A stretch of 64,000 bases of DNA, from positions 1,844,501-1,908,500 of the forward strand of contig NZ_CP045201.1 in NCBI RefSeq assembly GCF_014899185.1, read 5' to 3'. The stretch comes from Pseudooceanicola spongiae. GTDB lineage: Bacteria > Pseudomonadota > Alphaproteobacteria > Rhodobacterales > Rhodobacteraceae. The position numbers and the translations under genes are program-made. The notes beneath the pieces are model-generated. The model worked only from the letters and a program-made list of their open reading frames with translations. It did no database searches and was not told the DNA's origin. Numbering within the stretch: position 1 is the first letter of the stretch; every line of letters begins with the position of its first letter. Positions 8,610 to 16,672 of this stretch are shown here, piece by piece.

Positions 8610-8632
8610 CTCTCAGTCTCTCCCGGCGCCGC

Positions 8633-9637
8633 TTACTTCAGCGCTGCATCCGTGATCTCCAGCGTATAGGCGCCCTCGGGCTCCTTGGTGATCGCGGGGT
8701 TGTCGGGGGACACGGCCTTCAGCAGCGTCGCCACCGTCTGGTCGTAATCCGCCGGGTCCAGTGCCCCGTTCGAGCCTGCAGTCAGCTTGGCGACTTCAGT
8801 CATCATGTATTCCTGATGATCCAGCGTCTGGGCACCGGTCTCGTCATTTTCCAGCACGATCTCGGCCGCTTCAGCCGGGTTGGCCTCGGCGTATTTCCAG
8901 CCCTTCATCGAGGCGCGCACGAACCGCACCATCTCGTCCTTGAAGGCCGGGTCTTCCAGCTTGTCACCCAGCACGTAGAGACCATCCTCCAGCATCCCGA
9001 AGCCTTCCTTGAGGTAGTTGAACGTCACCAGTTCGTCTTCGGTGATGCCCGCCTGCAGGATCTGGCGATACTCGTTGTAGGTCATGGTCGAGATGCAGTC
9101 GGCCTGCCCCTGGATCAGCGGATCGGCACTGAAGGCCTGCTTGATCACGGTCACGCCATCTTCGCTGGCACCATCGGTCTTGATGCCGAGCGAGGCCATC
9201 CAGGCGTAGAACGGATACTCGTTGCCATAGAACCAGACACCCATGGTGTGGCCAGGGAAGTCGGCAGGCGTCTCGATGCCACTGGATTTCAGGCAGTTGA
9301 CCTGCAGACCGCCGGTCTTGAAGGGCTGGGCGATGTTGACCAGATCGACACCGCGTTCGCGCGCAGCCAGCGCCGCCGCCATCCACGTGGTGATGACATC
9401 GGCACCGCCCGCGGCGATCACCTGCTCGGGCGCGATGTCCGGGCCACCGGCCTTGATGGTGACGTTCAGGTCTTCCTCGTCGTAAAAGCCCTTGTCCTTG
9501 GCCACATAGTAGCCCGCGAACTGGGCCTGCGTGACCCACTTCAACTGCAGCGTCAGGTCATCGGCGGCCGAAGCCGCACCGGCTGTCAGGCCCGTTGCGA
9601 GGCCGAGGGTCATTGCCCCTGCGATCATATTTTTCAT
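8633..9637 (-). CDS. ABC transporter substrate-binding protein, NMT1/THI5-like
   Basis: Periplasmic binding component of the import system at 8.6-12.2 kb. It has a Sec signal peptide (MKNMIAGAMTLGLATGLTAGAASA, cleavage near AASA/ADD). The mature protein has the NMT1/SsuA-like opening LQLKWVTQAQFAGYYVAKDKGFY, the same pattern as hydroxymethylpyrimidine (ThiY-type) binding proteins. It is the last gene of an operon beginning with hydC-hydA, so the ligand is more likely a pyrimidine, dihydropyrimidine or hydantoin than thiamine precursor; that is inference from context. GGGAG precedes the ATG at 9637 by 7 bases. Confidence 0.88.
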   Translation of the reverse strand: MKNMIAGAMTLGLATGLTAGAASAADDLTLQLKWVTQAQFAGYYVAKDKGFYDEEDLNVTIKAGGPDIAPEQVIAAGGADVITTWMAAALAARERGVDLVNIAQPFKTGGLQVNCLKSSGIETPADFPGHTMGVWFYGNEYPFYAWMASLGIKTDGASEDGVTVIKQAFSADPLIQGQADCISTMTYNEYRQILQAGITEDELVTFNYLKEGFGMLEDGLYVLGDKLEDPAFKDEMVRFVRASMKGWKYAEANPAEAAEIVLENDETGAQTLDHQEYMMTEVAKLTAGSNGALDPADYDQTVATLLKAVSPDNPAITKEPEGAYTLEITDAALK

Positions 9638-9664
9638 ATCTTAACTCCCTGTTCGTTTTATTTT

Positions 9665-10510
9665 TTACGTGCGTTGCGAGGGGTGCCAGAAGGTCACCCC
9701 CCGTTCGATCAGGGCAATCGCCCCGTAGAATACCGATCCCGACAGGGCGGCGACAAAGATCTCGGCCCAGACCATGTCCAGCGCCAGTTGTCCCACCGAG
9801 GTCGAGATGCGGAACCCCATCCCTGAGATTGGCGAGCCGAAGAACTCGGCCACGATGGCACCGATCAGCGCCAGCGTAGAGGAGATTTTCAGCCCGTTGA
9901 AGACAAACGGCATCGCCGCGGGCAGGCGCAATTTCCAAAAGCCCTGCCAATAGCTTGCCGCCCAAGTTTTCATCTGATCACGCTGCATGGCGCTGGTTTC
10001 CTGCAGGCCCGCGGTGATGTTCACCAGCATCGGAAAGAACACCATCACCACCACGACCGCCGCCTTGGACTGCCAGTCGAATCCGTACCACATCACCAGA
10101 ATGGGCGCGGTGCCGACGATCGGCATGGCCGCCACGAACGACCCCACCGGCAGCAGGCCACGGCGCAGGAAACTGCTGCGATCCGCGATGACGGCGACGA
10201 CAAAAGCTGCTGCGATCCCGATGACATAGCCCGACAGCGCCCCCTTGACGAAGGTCTGCACAAAGTCGGTCCACAGGATGGGCAGGCTGGTGCTGATCTT
10301 GTCGGCAATCACGCTCGGCGGCGGCAGGATGACCATCGACACGTCGAGGCCGCGCACCACCAGTTCCCATATCGCCAGCAGGGTCAGCCCGAAGATCACC
10401 GGCACCGCAAGGCGGGTCGCGGTCATGTCTCGCGCCGGTCCATTGGCCAGCCAGACGTTGCCCCACCAGGCCAGCGCCCAGACTGCAAAAGCTGCGAAAA
10501 CCAGCGTCAT
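9665..10510 (-). CDS. ABC transporter permease (second permease of the pyrimidine-type importer)
   Basis: A six-span-type inner-membrane permease of the SsuC/TauC/ThiX family. The N-terminus is hydrophobic (MTLVFAAFAVWALAWWGNVW) and the cytoplasmic EAA-like loop is visible (MKTWAASYWQGFWKLRLPAAMPFV). Its start overlaps the stop of the upstream permease by 4 bases (ATGA), indicating translational coupling. Together with the 304-aa permease it should form a heterodimeric channel served by the ATPase at 11452-12234. Confidence 0.92.
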   Translation of the reverse strand: MTLVFAAFAVWALAWWGNVWLANGPARDMTATRLAVPVIFGLTLLAIWELVVRGLDVSMVILPPPSVIADKISTSLPILWTDFVQTFVKGALSGYVIGIAAAFVVAVIADRSSFLRRGLLPVGSFVAAMPIVGTAPILVMWYGFDWQSKAAVVVVMVFFPMLVNITAGLQETSAMQRDQMKTWAASYWQGFWKLRLPAAMPFVFNGLKISSTLALIGAIVAEFFGSPISGMGFRISTSVGQLALDMVWAEIFVAALSGSVFYGAIALIERGVTFWHPSQRT

Positions 10511-11421
10511 GCCAACCCCATCCGTTTCAGTGTCACCCGCTCAACCGTGCTGATGATCGCAACAAGCCCCGCTGCCAGCACAGCCGTGGCGAACAGCGCC
10601 GCCCAGATCTGCACCGTCTGCCCGTAGTAGCTGCCCGAGAGCAGGCGGAACCCAAGGCCCTGCCCGCCGCCCGCCGGCAGCTCGGCCACGATGGTACCGA
10701 CCAGAGACGAGGCGACGCCGATCTTCAGCGACGCAAAGAGGTACGGCGCGCTCGCCGGCAGACGCAGTTTCCAGAAGGTTTGGGTGCGCGTCGCGCTCCA
10801 TGTGCGCATCTGGTCGAGGTCCATGGCACCGGGGCTGCGCAGCCCCTTCACCATGCCGACGACGACCGGGAAGAAACTCAGATAGGCGCTGATGATCGCC
10901 TTCGGCAGCAAGCCCTGCACCCCGAAGGAGTTCAGCACCACGATGATCATCGGCGCAATCGCGAGGATCGGAATGGTCTGGCTGGCAATCGCCCAAGGCA
11001 TCACGCTCATGTCCATGGCGCGCGAATGCACGATGCCAATGGCCAGAATGATTCCAGCTCCGGCACCAATGCCAAACCCCAACAGTGTCGCCGACAGCGT
11101 CACCCAAGCGTGAAACACCAGTGAGCGCTTTGACGTCGGCGCGACCTCCGCCGTGGTGCGCCACAGCTCGGCCACCACCTGATGCGGCGCAGGCAGGCGC
11201 GGCTTGTCCTGCGCCCAAGTGTCGGGCCACACGACCGGATTGCGGATCGCCAGCAGCACCGCCGACATGTCACGGCGCGCCTGCATCCCCTCGGGGCTGA
11301 CGGCGACGCCCTGACGCTCGGCCGTCATCATGGCGAACTTCACGTTCATCGGCACGCAGGCGAGGTACCAGAAGACGATGATTGCGGCCACGACGGTCAG
11401 AACGGGCAAAAACCATCTCAT
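10507..11421 (-). CDS. ABC transporter permease (first permease)
   Basis: 304 aa. An N-terminal span (FLPVLTVVAAIIVFWYLACV) is followed by a hydrophilic stretch of about 60 residues, then the permease core with several spans. The EAA loop is MRTWSATRTQTFWKLRLPASAPYLF. It has the same family pattern as the next gene, but only the core is similar, so this is a diverged pair. GGGAGGGG lies about 6 bases before the ATG at 11421. It sits 30 bases downstream of the ATPase gene in the same transcription unit. Confidence 0.92.
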   Translation of the reverse strand: MRWFLPVLTVVAAIIVFWYLACVPMNVKFAMMTAERQGVAVSPEGMQARRDMSAVLLAIRNPVVWPDTWAQDKPRLPAPHQVVAELWRTTAEVAPTSKRSLVFHAWVTLSATLLGFGIGAGAGIILAIGIVHSRAMDMSVMPWAIASQTIPILAIAPMIIVVLNSFGVQGLLPKAIISAYLSFFPVVVGMVKGLRSPGAMDLDQMRTWSATRTQTFWKLRLPASAPYLFASLKIGVASSLVGTIVAELPAGGGQGLGFRLLSGSYYGQTVQIWAALFATAVLAAGLVAIISTVERVTLKRMGLA

Positions 11422-11451
11422 CGCTGCCCCTCCCCATGGACCCGGGCCAGC

Positions 11452-12234
11452 TCAGTCATAGGCATGCCCTGCCCGCAGCCCTTCGCGCACGCGGTGCGCA
11501 ATCTCCAGAAACTCGGGCGAGTCGCGGATATCCAGCGGGCGCTCCTTCGGCAGAGGGCTCTCGATGACATCCGTGATGCGGCCCGGTCGCGGGCTCATCA
11601 CCACGATCTTGGTCGACAGATACACCGCCTCGGGGATCGAGTGCGTCACGAAGCCGATGGTCTTGCCGGTCCGCGCCCAGAGCTTCAGCAGCTCCTCGTT
11701 CAGGTGATCGCGCACTATTTCGTCCAGCGCGCCAAAAGGTTCGTCCATCAGCAGGATATCAGCGTCAAAGGCCAACGCCCGCGCGATGCTGGCACGTTGC
11801 TGCATCCCCCCCGACAGTTGCCAGGGGAACTTCTTGCCGAAGGTGCCGAGGTCGACCAGCTCGAGCACCTTGTCGACGCGCTTCTTCTGCTCGGCCTTGG
11901 TGAACCCCATGATCTCCAGCGGCAGCCGGATATTGCCGGCAATCGTGCGCCAGGGGTACAGTCCCGCCGCCTGAAACACATAGCCATAGGCGCGGGCTTT
12001 TCGCGCCTCCTCCGGCGTCATGCCATTGACGGTGATTTCGCCCCCCGTCGGCGTCTCCAGCGCCGCAATGGTGCGCAGGAAGGTGGTCTTGCCACAGCCC
12101 GACGGGCCAATGAAACTGACGAAATCCCCCTTCTCGATCTCAAGGTTCACATCGCGCAGCGCCTGGACCGGACCATCGTTGGTCTCAAAGGTCAGGTCCA
12201 GGTGGCTTGCCGTGATCACTGGCTTGCTTGTCAC
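11452..12234 (-). CDS. ABC transporter ATP-binding protein (SsuB/TauB/ThiZ type)
   Basis: Energises the two permeases downstream. Walker A is GPSGCGKT (about residue 43), the Q-loop is VFQAAGLYPW, the signature is LSGGMQQR, Walker B is ILLMDEP and the switch His is in GFVTHSIPEA. The C-terminal PRPGRITDVIE is typical of nitrate/sulfonate/pyrimidine-type ATPases. It starts 10 bases after hydA, consistent with one operon hydC-hydA-ATPase-permease-permease-SBP. Confidence 0.95.
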   Translation of the reverse strand: MTSKPVITASHLDLTFETNDGPVQALRDVNLEIEKGDFVSFIGPSGCGKTTFLRTIAALETPTGGEITVNGMTPEEARKARAYGYVFQAAGLYPWRTIAGNIRLPLEIMGFTKAEQKKRVDKVLELVDLGTFGKKFPWQLSGGMQQRASIARALAFDADILLMDEPFGALDEIVRDHLNEELLKLWARTGKTIGFVTHSIPEAVYLSTKIVVMSPRPGRITDVIESPLPKERPLDIRDSPEFLEIAHRVREGLRAGHAYD

Positions 12235-12244
12235 GCCGCGCCCC

Positions 12245-13705
12245 TCAGATACCGGCCGGAATATTCATCGGATCGCGCTGAACCGAACGCGGCGAGTTCA
12301 GCTCTTTCCACTTGCTGAGCGCGGTATTGGCCGAGGGAAATGCCGGACGCGGCACGAAGCGCCCGCGCCCCGGCTGGGGTTGCGAGTTCTGCCCCCAGGC
12401 CCAGATCACCTCGCCCCGGCTCAGGGTATAGCGCGCCTGCGCCGTGACCTCGTAGCCCTCGAAGACGTTGTAATCGATGATGGAGTGGTGGTTCGCCGCA
12501 CTGATCGTCTTGGAGATCTTCGGATCCCACACTACCACATCCGCATCGGCCCCGGGCACCAAGGCGCCCTTCTTGGGATAGATGTTCAGGATCTTGGCAA
12601 TATTGGTCGAGGTGACAGCGACAAATTCCTCAGGCGTCAAACGCCCGGTCTCGACGCCTTGCGTCCAGAGCACCGCCAGCCGCTCCTCCACCCCGTTTGA
12701 GCCGTTCGGGATCTTGGTGAAATCCTTCACCCCCATACGCTTCTGCTCGGTGGTAAAGGCGCAGTGATCCGTCGCCACAACCTGCAGAGAGCCTGACTGC
12801 AACCCGGCCCAAAGCCCGTCCTGATGCTCTTTCCCACGGAACGGCGGCGACATGACACGCCGCGCTGCATGATCCCAGTCGGGGTTGAGATAGTCGCTCT
12901 CATCCAGTGTCAGGAACTGCGCCAGCGGCTCACCATACACCCGCATCCCCTTCTGACGGGCACGGCGGATCGCCTCATGCGCCTGCTCGCAACTGACATG
13001 CACGATATACAAGGGCACCCCGGCGGCATCCGCAATGGTGATCGCCCGGTTCGCCGCCTCGCCCTCGAACTCCGGCGGACGCGAGCGGGCATGCCACTCC
13101 GGCCCGGTCTTGCCCTCGGCAAGGAACTTCTTCTGCATGATGTCGACCAGATCGCCGTTTTCGGCATGCACCATCGGGATCGCGCCCAGCTCACGGCAGC
13201 GGCTGAAGCTGGCGAACATCTCGTCATCCTCCACCATCAGCGCGCCCTTGTAAGCCATGAAGTGCTTGAACGAGTTCACACCATTGTCGACGGCATATTT
13301 CATCTCGTCAAAGATCAGCTCGTTCCAGCCGGTGATCGCCATGTGATAGCCGATATCGGAACAGATCTGCGGCGCCGACTTGCGATGCCATTCGTTGATC
13401 GCGTTCTTGATCGACCCATCCGCACCCGGCAGACAGAAATCGACCAGCATGGTCGTCCCCCCCGTCGCCGCAGCCCAGGTGCCGCTCTCAAAGGTCTCGG
13501 CCGCCGTGGTCCCCATGAAGGGCATTTCAAGGTGGGTATGCGGATCAATCCCGCCGGGGATCACATAGGCCCCCTCGGCATCGATATATTCATCCCCCTT
13601 CAGATCCGGCCCGATCTCCTTGATGGTCTCGCCCTCGATCAGCACATCGGCCTTCCACTGCCGGTCCGCCGTGACAACCGTCCCGCCCTTGATCACCTTG
13701 CTCAT
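12245..13705 (-). CDS. hydA: Dihydropyrimidinase / D-hydantoinase
   Basis: Opens the ring of 5,6-dihydrouracil or dihydrothymine (and 5-substituted hydantoins) to N-carbamoyl-beta-amino acids; second step of the reductive pyrimidine pathway. A cyclic amidohydrolase with metal ligands GGIDPHTHLEMP (about residues 52-63), the carboxylated-lysine region FKHFMAYKGAL, ligand histidines in MVHAENGD and YIVHVSCEQA, and the catalytic Asp in VVATDHCAF. 486 aa is normal. I use the ATG at 13705, 7 bases from GGGAG, rather than the GTG just before it. It lies between hydC and the transporter genes. Confidence 0.95.
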   Translation of the reverse strand: MSKVIKGGTVVTADRQWKADVLIEGETIKEIGPDLKGDEYIDAEGAYVIPGGIDPHTHLEMPFMGTTAAETFESGTWAAATGGTTMLVDFCLPGADGSIKNAINEWHRKSAPQICSDIGYHMAITGWNELIFDEMKYAVDNGVNSFKHFMAYKGALMVEDDEMFASFSRCRELGAIPMVHAENGDLVDIMQKKFLAEGKTGPEWHARSRPPEFEGEAANRAITIADAAGVPLYIVHVSCEQAHEAIRRARQKGMRVYGEPLAQFLTLDESDYLNPDWDHAARRVMSPPFRGKEHQDGLWAGLQSGSLQVVATDHCAFTTEQKRMGVKDFTKIPNGSNGVEERLAVLWTQGVETGRLTPEEFVAVTSTNIAKILNIYPKKGALVPGADADVVVWDPKISKTISAANHHSIIDYNVFEGYEVTAQARYTLSRGEVIWAWGQNSQPQPGRGRFVPRPAFPSANTALSKWKELNSPRSVQRDPMNIPAGI

Positions 13706-13744
13706 CACACTCTCCCTGTCGTTTTTATCTCTCCCCCCGAGATC

Positions 13745-13807
13745 GTTTCCCTGTCGGAAATATCCCGGGGGAGGCGCGCCTCCAGCGCGTCGGGGGCAGC
13801 GCCCCCT
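13745..13807 (+). repeat. Dispersed intergenic repeat (copy 1)
   Basis: GTTTCCCTGT + GGAAATATCCCGGGGGAGG + a GC-rich hairpin ending GGGGGCAGCGCCCCC. It lies between hydC and hydA. It shares its core with copies near 15987, 34758, 36592, 37801, 45798, 49793, 52886, 56334 and 60590. Confidence 0.8.
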
Positions 13808-13840
13808 CTTCTCATCTCAACCCGCGCAATGCGCAGGCGC

Positions 13841-15091
13841 TCACTCTACGATCACAGCCGTCTCGACCACGGCATGCAGCAACACATCTGCCCCCGCAGC
13901 CGCCCAGTCCTTGGTGATCTCTTCCGCCTCGTTATGACTCAACCCGTCGACGCAGGGGCACATCACCATCGCCGTCGGCGCCACCCGGTTCATCCAGCAC
14001 GCGTCATGCCCAGCCCCCGAAACGATATCGCGATGCGAATAGCCCAGCCGCTCCGCCGCATCCCGCAGCGCCCCGACACAGCCCTCATCAAAAGTCACCG
14101 GATCGAAATGCCCCACCGGCTCGATGGAGATCCCCAAGCCTAAATCCTCAGCAATCTTCGGCGCCTCCGCCTCCAGCCGCGCGCGCATGCCGTCCAGCTT
14201 CTCAAGATCGGGAGAGCGGAAATCGATGGTGAACACCGCCTTGCCAGGGATCACGTTGCGCGAGTTCGGATAGACATTCGCCTGACCGATCGCCCCCACG
14301 GCATCCGGCTGCGCCTCCATGGCAATCGCGTGCACCAGCTCGGTGATCCGCGCCATGCCCAGACCGGCATTGACCCGCATGTTCATAGGGGTCGAGCCGG
14401 TATGCGCATCCTTCCCGGTCAAAGTCACCTCCAGCCACCACAAGCCCTGCCCATGTGTGACGATCCCGATATCCTTGCCCTCGGCCTCCAGGATCGGCCC
14501 CTGTTCGATATGAAGCTCGAAAAACGCATGCATCTTGCGCGCACCCACCGGCTCATCACCTTCCCAGCCGATCCGCTTCAGCTCATCGCCAAAACGCTTG
14601 CCCTCGGCATCCACACGGTCCTTCGCCCAGGCCTCGTCGTGCAGCCCGGCAAAGACACCGCTCGCCAGCATCGCGGGTGCATAGCGCGTGCCCTCTTCGT
14701 TGGTCCAGTTGGTCACCACGATGGGATGCTTCGTCTTCACATCCAGATCGTTCAGCGTCCGCACCAGTTCCAGCCCGCCCAGAACCCCCAGCACACCGTC
14801 ATATTTGCCGCCCGTCGGCTGCGTATCCAGATGCGAGCCGACATAGACCGGCAGCGCCTCAGCGTCCGTGCCGGGCCGGGTCGCGAACATATTGCCCATG
14901 GAATCGAGCCCCATCGAACAGCCCGCCGCCTCGCACCAGCGCTGAAACAGCGCCCGCCCCTCGGCGTCCTCGTCCGTCAGCGTCTGGCGATTGTTGCCAC
15001 CGGCGATACCGGGTCCGATCTTGGCCATCTCCATCAGACTGTCCCACAGCCGTTCCCCATTGATCTTGAAGTTTTCTCCGGGTGCAGACAT
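13841..15091 (-). CDS. hydC: Zn-dependent M20-family amidohydrolase, probable beta-ureidopropionase / N-carbamoyl-amino-acid hydrolase
   Basis: Removes the carbamoyl group from N-carbamoyl-beta-alanine or N-carbamoyl amino acids, giving the amino acid, CO2 and ammonia; third step of the reductive pyrimidine route. The 416-aa protein carries the binuclear metal motifs of the allantoate amidohydrolase/HyuC/PydC group: GSHLDTQPTGGKYDG, the bridging NEEGTRY, and the late SGAGHDACWM. AAGGAG precedes the ATG at 15091 by 7 bases, and a RutR-type operator lies just upstream. It is the first gene of the hyd-transporter operon. Allantoate amidohydrolase is a possible alternative, but context favours pyrimidine degradation. 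Confidence 0.9.
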   Translation of the reverse strand: MSAPGENFKINGERLWDSLMEMAKIGPGIAGGNNRQTLTDEDAEGRALFQRWCEAAGCSMGLDSMGNMFATRPGTDAEALPVYVGSHLDTQPTGGKYDGVLGVLGGLELVRTLNDLDVKTKHPIVVTNWTNEEGTRYAPAMLASGVFAGLHDEAWAKDRVDAEGKRFGDELKRIGWEGDEPVGARKMHAFFELHIEQGPILEAEGKDIGIVTHGQGLWWLEVTLTGKDAHTGSTPMNMRVNAGLGMARITELVHAIAMEAQPDAVGAIGQANVYPNSRNVIPGKAVFTIDFRSPDLEKLDGMRARLEAEAPKIAEDLGLGISIEPVGHFDPVTFDEGCVGALRDAAERLGYSHRDIVSGAGHDACWMNRVAPTAMVMCPCVDGLSHNEAEEITKDWAAAGADVLLHAVVETAVIVE

Positions 15092-15121
15092 GACGCGTCT
15101 CCTTGACTGGCGTAAATTCCT

Positions 15122-15139
15122 TTTGACCTTTTGGTCAAA
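15122..15139. promoter_or_regulatory. RutR-type operator upstream of hydC
   Basis: The inverted repeat TTTGACC-TTTT-GGTCAAA has perfect 7-bp arms. It matches the TTGACC-N4-GGTCAA pattern of the E. coli RutR consensus. It lies 30 bases before hydC and between hydC and the divergent rutR-like gene, so it can control both. Confidence 0.82.
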
Positions 15140-15338
15140 CCCACGCTAGCAGAGCGCATTGGTCAGTCAAGAAATTCGCCATTCCGCAGCCCGCACAATG
15201 CGCCGGACAGCAAGATTGATCAGATTTCAATCACTCGGTGCACCGCCCACAGCTTCCATCCGCAACAACCCAGCCCAAATCGCAGAAAAGCTTTTAGAGA
15301 CAGAAACTTCCCGTAGATTCGAAGGACCTCTTCACAGG

Positions 15339-15983
15339 ATGACACCACCCGTGGCCCGCACCCGAATTCAACGCAAGAATATCGCCCTGATCTCAGAGGC
15401 CGCCCTGAACATCTTCTCTGCGCATGGCTTTCGCGGCGCCACGGTCGACCAGATCGCCCGCGAGGCCAGCCTGTCCAAACCCAACCTGCTGTATTATTTC
15501 CCCTCGAAAGAGGCGATCCACACGCATCTTCTCTCGACCCTGATGGACACCTGGCTTGATCCTTTGCGTGAACTTCAGGGCACCGGCGACCCGCTGGATG
15601 AGATCCTCACCTACGTCCGCCGCAAACTGCAGATGAGCCGCGACCACCCCCGCGAAAGTCGCCTCTTTGCCAATGAAATTGTCCAGGGCGCGCCCCATAT
15701 CCTCGACCTGCTCAGCACTGACCTCAAGACTCTGGTCGATGAAAAGGCCACCATCATCGAGGGCTGGATGGCCGCAGGCCGCCTCGCCCCGGCCGATCCC
15801 TACCACCTGATCTTCTCGATCTGGTCCCTCACCCAGCACTACGCGGATTTCGACGTTCAGGTGCATGCCGTGCTAGGCCCCGACCGCCCCGACCCTTTTC
15901 CGCAGGCCGAAGCCTACCTCACAACGCTCTTCACCCGCATGCTCGCCCCGTCACCGCAGACCCCACCGACAAAAGCCTCTTAA
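15339..15983 (+). CDS. rutR: TetR-family regulator of pyrimidine catabolism, RutR-like
   Basis: The 214-aa length matches RutR (about 212). N-terminal helix-turn-helix: RIQRKNIALISEAALNIFSAHGFRGATVDQIAREASLSKPNLLYYFPSKEAIH. The YFPSKEAI and VDQIAREA stretches are close to RutR. RutR senses uracil/thymine and represses pyrimidine-use genes. I place the start at 15339 by family length; the frame stays open to 15159, but that part crosses the promoter region. The ribosome-binding site is modest (GAAGGA, 13 bases off). It is divergent from hydC with the palindrome in between. Confidence 0.88.
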   Translation: MTPPVARTRIQRKNIALISEAALNIFSAHGFRGATVDQIAREASLSKPNLLYYFPSKEAIHTHLLSTLMDTWLDPLRELQGTGDPLDEILTYVRRKLQMSRDHPRESRLFANEIVQGAPHILDLLSTDLKTLVDEKATIIEGWMAAGRLAPADPYHLIFSIWSLTQHYADFDVQVHAVLGPDRPDPFPQAEAYLTTLFTRMLAPSPQTPPTKAS

Positions 15984-15986
15984 ACC

Positions 15987-16047
15987 GTTTCCCTGTTCGA
16001 AATATCCCGGGGGAGCGCCGCAAGGCGCGGGGGCAGAGCCCCCACTT
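15987..16047 (+). repeat. Dispersed intergenic repeat (copy 2)
   Basis: GTTTCCCTGTTCGAAATATCCCGGGGGAG, then a GC-rich stem ending GGGGGCAGAGCCCCC. It starts 3 bases after the rutR stop and may act as its terminator, since CTTTT follows the stem. Its right end is the first unit of the tandem array at 16033-16127. Confidence 0.8.
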
Positions 16048-16127
16048 TTAGCACCCTGCGGCAGAGCCCCCACTTTTATCCCCCTGCGGCAGAGCCCCCA
16101 CTTTTAGCACCCTGCGGCAGAGCCCCA
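16033..16127. repeat. 28-bp tandem repeat, about 3.4 copies
   Basis: GCAGAGCCCC begins at 16033, 16061, 16089 and 16117, an exact 28-bp period. The unit is GCAGAGCCCCCACTTTTA plus GCACCCTGCG (one unit has TCCCCCTGCG). The array appears to have grown from the 3' stem of dispersed repeat copy 2. It is not CRISPR: there are no distinct spacers. Confidence 0.9.
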
Positions 16128-16159
16128 TCGTCTCCCCTGCCCTTAGCGACGCCTCCTCC

Positions 16160-16540
16160 TCAGCTCCCGTCACCCGGATCGATGCCCACCTCCGCGAAAT
16201 AGGCCCGCACTGCGCTCTGCACATGGCGGAACCGATCTCCGCCCAGATGGGTGCCGCCAAACCAGCGCGTCACGATGACAAGATGCCCCTCCAACCCGGC
16301 GCGTTCCAGCATCCTCAAGATCACCATGCCCGCACCCGCCTCGCCGTCGTCCGCCTTGATCGGCTCACCGGGCAGCAAAAGCGCCCAGCTGTTGTGCGTC
16401 GCCTTGGCAAACTTCTTGCGTCGCTTGAGATCCTTGATCAGAGCCTCCGCCTCCCCCCGGGTCTGAGCCAGCCCTCCCGCGACCGCATATTTCGAGCCGC
16501 GATCGCTCAATACGTTCTCCAGAATGATCAGCTCTGCCAT
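16160..16540 (-). CDS. YigZ/IMPACT-family protein (UPF0029 domain)
   Basis: 126 aa covering the N-terminal UPF0029 (Impact) domain. The conserved cluster TRWFGGTHLGGDRFRHV (about residues 91-107) corresponds to the family YFGG..LG.GGL.R.Y motif. The second, C-terminal domain of full-length YigZ (about 200 aa) is missing, so this is a short family member. Cellular role is not established; the eukaryotic relative IMPACT affects translational control. A strong ribosome-binding site (GGGGGAGG) precedes the ATG. It lies downstream of preA but behind a terminator. Confidence 0.82.
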   Translation of the reverse strand: MAELIILENVLSDRGSKYAVAGGLAQTRGEAEALIKDLKRRKKFAKATHNSWALLLPGEPIKADDGEAGAGMVILRMLERAGLEGHLVIVTRWFGGTHLGGDRFRHVQSAVRAYFAEVGIDPGDGS

Positions 16541-16601
16541 CTTTGCCTCCCCCTGCGCCTGAGCACTGCGATACCCTGAAATGCACCCCTCGAAAACAGA
16601 C

Positions 16602-16627
16602 AGGGCCGCCCCTTTCAGGACGGCCCT
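16602..16627 (-). terminator. Terminator after preA
   Basis: A 7-bp stem, AGGGCCG with CGGCCCT, closes a 12-base loop. Read on the minus strand it is followed by GTCTGTTTTCG. Confidence 0.65.
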
Positions 16628-16672
16628 TTGATATTCTGCAAGATCGCGGCGCCAGATACGCCCGTTTTGCGC

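Noticed and set aside
13706..13708. GTG start for hydA
   Set aside because: The next codon is ATG with a better distance to GGGAG.
16033..16127. Possible CRISPR array
   Set aside because: Contiguous 28-bp tandem units without unique spacers, derived from a dispersed repeat.
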